A stretch of 8,853 nucleotides of DNA from an uncultured Clostridium sp. Its GTDB lineage: Bacteria; Bacillota; Clostridia; Lachnospirales; Lachnospiraceae. The notes beneath the pieces are model-generated. The model saw only the letters and a list, made by a program, of their open reading frames with translations. It was not told the origin of the DNA and did no database searches. The DNA is taken from assembly GCA_900551135.1 (NCBI GenBank), contig URUX01000104.1, forward strand, positions 1-8,853, given 5' to 3'. The translations under genes and the position numbers were made by a program. Of the stretch, positions 7,305-8,853 are shown one piece after another. How positions within the stretch are numbered: position 1 is the first letter of the stretch; every line of letters begins with the position of its first letter.

Positions 7305-7313
7305 ATTATATCA
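7305..7313 (-). promoter_or_regulatory. Extended -10 promoter of iorAB
   Basis: On the minus strand the sequence reads TGATATAAT, a perfect extended -10 (TGnTATAAT). The predicted start is near 7298, giving a leader of about 65 nt. The hexamer at -35 spacing (around 7328-7333) is TGGTAT, a poor match. That position falls at or beyond the edge of the integrated element, so an original -35 or activator site may have been replaced. Confidence 0.7.
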
Positions 7314-7349
7314 CATCAACGTGTTAAATACCAGAAGAAAAATAAACCG

Positions 7350-7415
7350 GCCCGCCCTTTAGCTGGTGCCGATTAAGGAAACTAAAAAAATAATACGGCA
7401 GACGGCTAAACGGGC
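7350..7415. repeat. Long two-part imperfect inverted repeat at the element's left end
   Basis: Two nested arm pairs are arranged symmetrically. The outer arms are GCCCG-CCC-TTTAGC (7350-7363) and GCTAAACGGGC (7405-7415), 11 pairs with a 3-nt insertion. The inner arms are TGCCGATTA (7367-7375) and TAATACGGCA (7391-7400), nine pairs with one bulge. Linkers of 3 and 4 nt separate the two stems, and the loop is an A-rich 15-mer. It may act as a recombinase/accessory site, a replication or transfer structure, or an RNA leader for rep. Confidence 0.7.
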
Positions 7416-7436
7416 AAGGGTTTAAGGCAACATGCA

Positions 7437-7473
7437 CGAAAAGGGACACTGTTTTTACGGTGTCCCTTTTTCG
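7437..7473. terminator. Strong bidirectional terminator-like hairpin ahead of rep
   Basis: Arms AAAGGGACAC (7440-7449) and GTGTCCCTTT (7460-7469) pair perfectly, and the stem extends to CGAAA/TTTCG if the extra T residues bulge. The loop is 10 nt. A TTTTT run follows on the plus strand and TTTTCG on the minus strand. It could shield rep from host transcription or attenuate it; it ends about 45 bp before the rep start codon. Confidence 0.7.
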
Positions 7474-7516
7474 CGCCCTTTTTCGGGCAGCCGTTCCCAG
7501 GAAAGGGGGCGAAAAC

Positions 7517-8401
7517 ATGGCCGAGCCGGGCGCATTGGAATACTTCTATGGCACCGAGGCAGAGCAATATACCTTTTACCGGATTCCCAAGGTGTTGTTC
7601 ACCGACCCCGGTTTCAAACAGACAACTGGCGACGCGAAAATTCTATATGGCTTGATGTTGGACCGTATGGGGCTTTCCATACGCAACGGCTGGCTGGACG
7701 AACAAAACCGGGTATTCATCTACTTCACCCTGGAGGAAGCGATGGGCGCGATGGGCTGCGGCCACAACAAAGCGGTAGCCCTTTTTACCGAACTGGACAA
7801 GGTGGGTCTGATTGAGCGTAAGAAGCAGGGCCAGGGCCGCCCCACAAAAATCTACGTCAAGAACTTCATCCGGAAAGAGGAAGTCAAGACTTCCGAAAAT
7901 CGGAAGTCTGCACTTCCCGAAAGCGGAACTCTTGACTTCCGAAAATCGGACACAAGTTATATTGAATCTAATCAGACTGATCTCAGTCAGCTTTATCCAT
8001 CTATCCATCCATCTGCCACAGTCCCGGAGAGCAGATGGATAGATCGAAGCGAGTGCCGGAGAGAAGTGCAAGAAGCAATCGAATTTCCCCTTCTCTGCCA
8101 GCAGTTTGGTTATGAGGACGTGGAAAGCGTGACAGAGCTGATCGTGGACACGCTATGCAGCACCCGGCCTACCTTTCGCATTGGAGGGGCGGAAATGCCG
8201 GCCGAGCAGGTAAAAGGGCGGCTGCAAATGTTGGACAATGGCCATTTGGAATATGTGTTTGACTGCATGAGACGCAACACAACAGAAATACGTAATATCC
8301 GCGCCTATCTGTTGACCGCCCTATATAACGCGCCAGTCACAATGAGCCCCTATTATCAGGCGGCAGTCCAGCATGACTTTTCCTATCCACAGTGGGAATG
8401 A
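7517..8401 (+). CDS. repA: RepA_N-family replication initiator with DUF6017 C-terminus
   Basis: The 294-residue protein has a RepA_N initiator domain at about 8-116, from EYFYGTEAEQYTFYRIPKVL through LEEAMGAMGCGHNKAVALFTELDKVGLIERKKQGQGRPTKIYV. This is a winged-helix DNA-binding fold typical of theta-replicating Firmicute plasmids and conjugative elements. Residues about 117-175 are a polar linker whose DNA contains iteron-like repeats. Residues 178-294 match the DUF6017 region of element-borne RepA proteins. It would bind the element's origin and allow plasmid-like replication of the excised circle. The ATG at 7517 has GGGGG 6-10 nt upstream. A GTG at 7460 would extend the frame by 19 residues but lies inside the hairpin and lacks a ribosome site. 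The next gene starts 18 nt after the stop, with its own AGGAGG, so the genes are probably one operon. Confidence 0.9.
   Translation: MAEPGALEYFYGTEAEQYTFYRIPKVLFTDPGFKQTTGDAKILYGLMLDRMGLSIRNGWLDEQNRVFIYFTLEEAMGAMGCGHNKAVALFTELDKVGLIERKKQGQGRPTKIYVKNFIRKEEVKTSENRKSALPESGTLDFRKSDTSYIESNQTDLSQLYPSIHPSATVPESRWIDRSECRREVQEAIEFPLLCQQFGYEDVESVTELIVDTLCSTRPTFRIGGAEMPAEQVKGRLQMLDNGHLEYVFDCMRRNTTEIRNIRAYLLTALYNAPVTMSPYYQAAVQHDFSYPQWE
7889..7957. repeat. Three 23-bp-period iteron-like repeats inside repA (candidate origin)
   Basis: ACTTCC begins at 7889, 7912 and 7935, exactly 23 bp apart. Copies 1 and 3 share 17 identical bases (GACTTCCGAAAATCGGA, 7888-7904 and 7934-7950); copy 2 is diverged (ACTTCCCGAAAGCGGAACT). 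Copy 1 is also a perfect 10-bp inverted repeat with a 3-nt centre (7887-7909). The repeats lie in the linker between the two RepA domains. RepA_N plasmids are known to keep their origin within the rep gene at such repeats. Confidence 0.75.
8007..8040. repeat. 10-bp inverted repeat downstream of the iterons in repA
   Basis: ATCCATCTGC (8007-8016) is the exact reverse complement of GCAGATGGAT (8031-8040), with a 14-nt spacer. It is preceded by a short ATCC-rich tandem run (7994-8012). It may be part of the same origin region or simply low-complexity linker coding sequence. Confidence 0.5.
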
Positions 8402-8419
8402 ACAGGAGGAGTAGTCCCT

Positions 8420-8653
8420 ATGAGCCGTTATAAAACAAAAGACTACTCCAACCGCCGGGAATACCTGGACTGGCTGGCGGAGAGGTACGGCGTGGACAGG
8501 GCCGATGTGGTGCTGCTGGCCTCGATCCTGGGGACCGACCAGGACTTTGACGGCCTCCCGTCCACACTGGCCGACCTGCCCGCCGCCAAGCACACCCAGG
8601 GGGCGGTTTTCCCCACGGATCGTCCCAAACGAGCAAAACTCCCCTCAAATTGA
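8420..8653 (+). CDS. Small conserved element protein of unknown function (MSRYKTKDY type)
   Basis: This 77-residue soluble protein has no signal peptide, membrane segment or cysteine. The N-terminal half is charged and helical (NRREYLDWLAERYGVDRADVVLLASILG), followed by an acidic DQDFDGLPSTL stretch and a basic tail (PTDRPKRAKLPSN). Short proteins of this type are found between rep and the following genes in Tn1549-like elements; I know no assigned function. AGGAGG (8404-8409) sits 10 nt ahead of the ATG, and the gene follows repA by 18 nt. Its stop codon lies in the loop and arm of a hairpin (8635-8663). The basic tail could contact nucleic acid, but that is only a guess. Confidence 0.7.
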   Translation: MSRYKTKDYSNRREYLDWLAERYGVDRADVVLLASILGTDQDFDGLPSTLADLPAAKHTQGAVFPTDRPKRAKLPSN

Positions 8654-8663
8654 GGGAAGTTTT
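8635..8663 (+). promoter_or_regulatory. Hairpin over the stop codon of the small ORF
   Basis: AAAACT-C-CCCTC (8635-8646) pairs with GAGGG-A-AGTTTT (8652-8663): 11 pairs, one C-A mismatch and a 5-nt loop. The TTTT closes the stem instead of forming a free tail, so it is a weak terminator at best. It may attenuate expression of the next gene or protect the mRNA end. Confidence 0.5.
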
Positions 8664-8699
8664 CAATAAAACGCCACGACATAAAGGAGGAAAACGACT

Positions 8700-8853
8700 A
8701 TGGCAGACCCCAAGAAAAACCCTTTGATCGGAGCGTTCCGCGCCCCGGTCCCCGGCGCGCCGCCGGGCACACCCGCGCCTCCAGAGGCGGGAAAACCGCC
8801 TGCCGCTGGAGCCGCCAAGCCTATCGACGAGAAGAAAGGACAGGAGGCCCCCA
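8700..8853 (+). CDS. N-terminus of a Pro/Ala-rich element protein, cut by the window edge
   Basis: An open frame of 51 codons runs to the window end without a stop. AAAGGAGG (8683-8690) lies 9 nt before the ATG, an excellent ribosome site, and the gene follows the small ORF by 46 bp. The visible sequence is MADPKKNPLIGAFRAPVP, then a Pro/Gly/Ala-rich, disordered stretch with repeated PP and PA pairs and a lysine/glutamate-rich end. No domain is visible. In related elements, partition-type (ParA/ParB) genes often follow rep, so a protein with a disordered N-terminal tail is plausible, but the identity cannot be decided here. Confidence 0.75.
   Translation, partial: MADPKKNPLIGAFRAPVPGAPPGTPAPPEAGKPPAAGAAKPIDEKKGQEAP

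Larger units (their letters stand above)
7325..8853 (+). mobile_element. Left end of a Tn1549/CTn-like integrative conjugative element (partial)
   Basis: From about 7325-7350 rightward the DNA changes from moderate-GC chromosomal genes to GC-rich sequence. It carries a RepA_N + DUF6017 initiator, a small MSRYKTKDY-type protein and a further short-spaced gene. That opening order is known from Tn1549-like conjugative elements of gut Firmicutes. The exact left junction is not defined: no flanking copy or integrase is visible, and AT-rich stretches at 7335-7346 and 7383-7394 are both possible ends. The element continues past the window. Confidence 0.75.

Noticed and set aside
7460..7516. GTG start extending RepA by 19 residues
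   Set aside because: The GTG lies inside the 3' arm of the hairpin and lacks a ribosome site, while the ATG at 7517 has a strong GGGGG site and begins at the conserved part of the protein.
7994..8016. ATCC-rich tandem run as a microsatellite or CRISPR-like repeat
   Set aside because: Only two to three degenerate units inside a Ser/Pro/Ile coding linker; no regular spacers. No CRISPR array is present anywhere in the window.
7643..8071. 142-residue minus-strand open frame opposite repA
   Set aside because: It is antisense to the RepA_N domain and iteron region, with no start signals; composition follows the coding strand of repA.

Overview
The window looks like a gut-type anaerobic Firmicute (Clostridia, probably Lachnospiraceae). 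It has moderate-GC chromosomal genes, strong AGGAGG-type ribosome binding sites, a SpoIID-family peptidoglycan enzyme, an AI-2E family permease and the strictly anaerobic indolepyruvate:ferredoxin oxidoreductase pair iorAB. The genus cannot be fixed from the sequence.

Left part (1-4500). A tyrosine recombinase gene is broken at its first catalytic arginine; foreign or rearranged DNA follows at 1-56. A perfect 19-bp hairpin (523-563) separates it from a two-gene minus-strand unit: an AI-2E family transporter whose ATGA stop/start overlap leads into a large membrane-anchored SpoIID/LytB-domain protein. Upstream of the transporter is a 390-bp gap that is not empty. It carries a consensus promoter (TTGAAA-17-TATACT) reading leftward into a structured RNA of about 200 nt. 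The long closing stem, open middle and final hairpin are best explained as 6S RNA (ssrS), but this is inferred from structure.

Middle (4460-7313). A PaaI-type hotdog thioesterase on the plus strand runs tail-to-tail against iorAB with only 13 bp between the stop codons. iorA and iorB share a TAATG stop/start overlap and encode the two subunits that oxidise aryl pyruvates to aryl-acetyl-CoA with ferredoxin. iorA starts at TTG. It has an extended -10 promoter followed by a 21-bp near-perfect palindrome that is a good operator candidate.

Right part (about 7325-8853). Base composition shifts to GC-rich and the DNA becomes the left end of an integrative and conjugative element resembling the Tn1549 / CTn group. 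It contains a long imperfect inverted repeat, a bidirectional terminator-like hairpin, a RepA_N + DUF6017 replication initiator, a small unknown ORF and the start of a Pro/Ala-rich protein cut by the window edge. Inside the rep gene, between its two domains, are three 23-bp-spaced iteron-like repeats, one of them a perfect inverted repeat. This fits a replication origin embedded in the initiator gene, as known for RepA_N plasmids. The element sits directly upstream of the iorAB promoter, so it may have replaced part of that gene's upstream control region.
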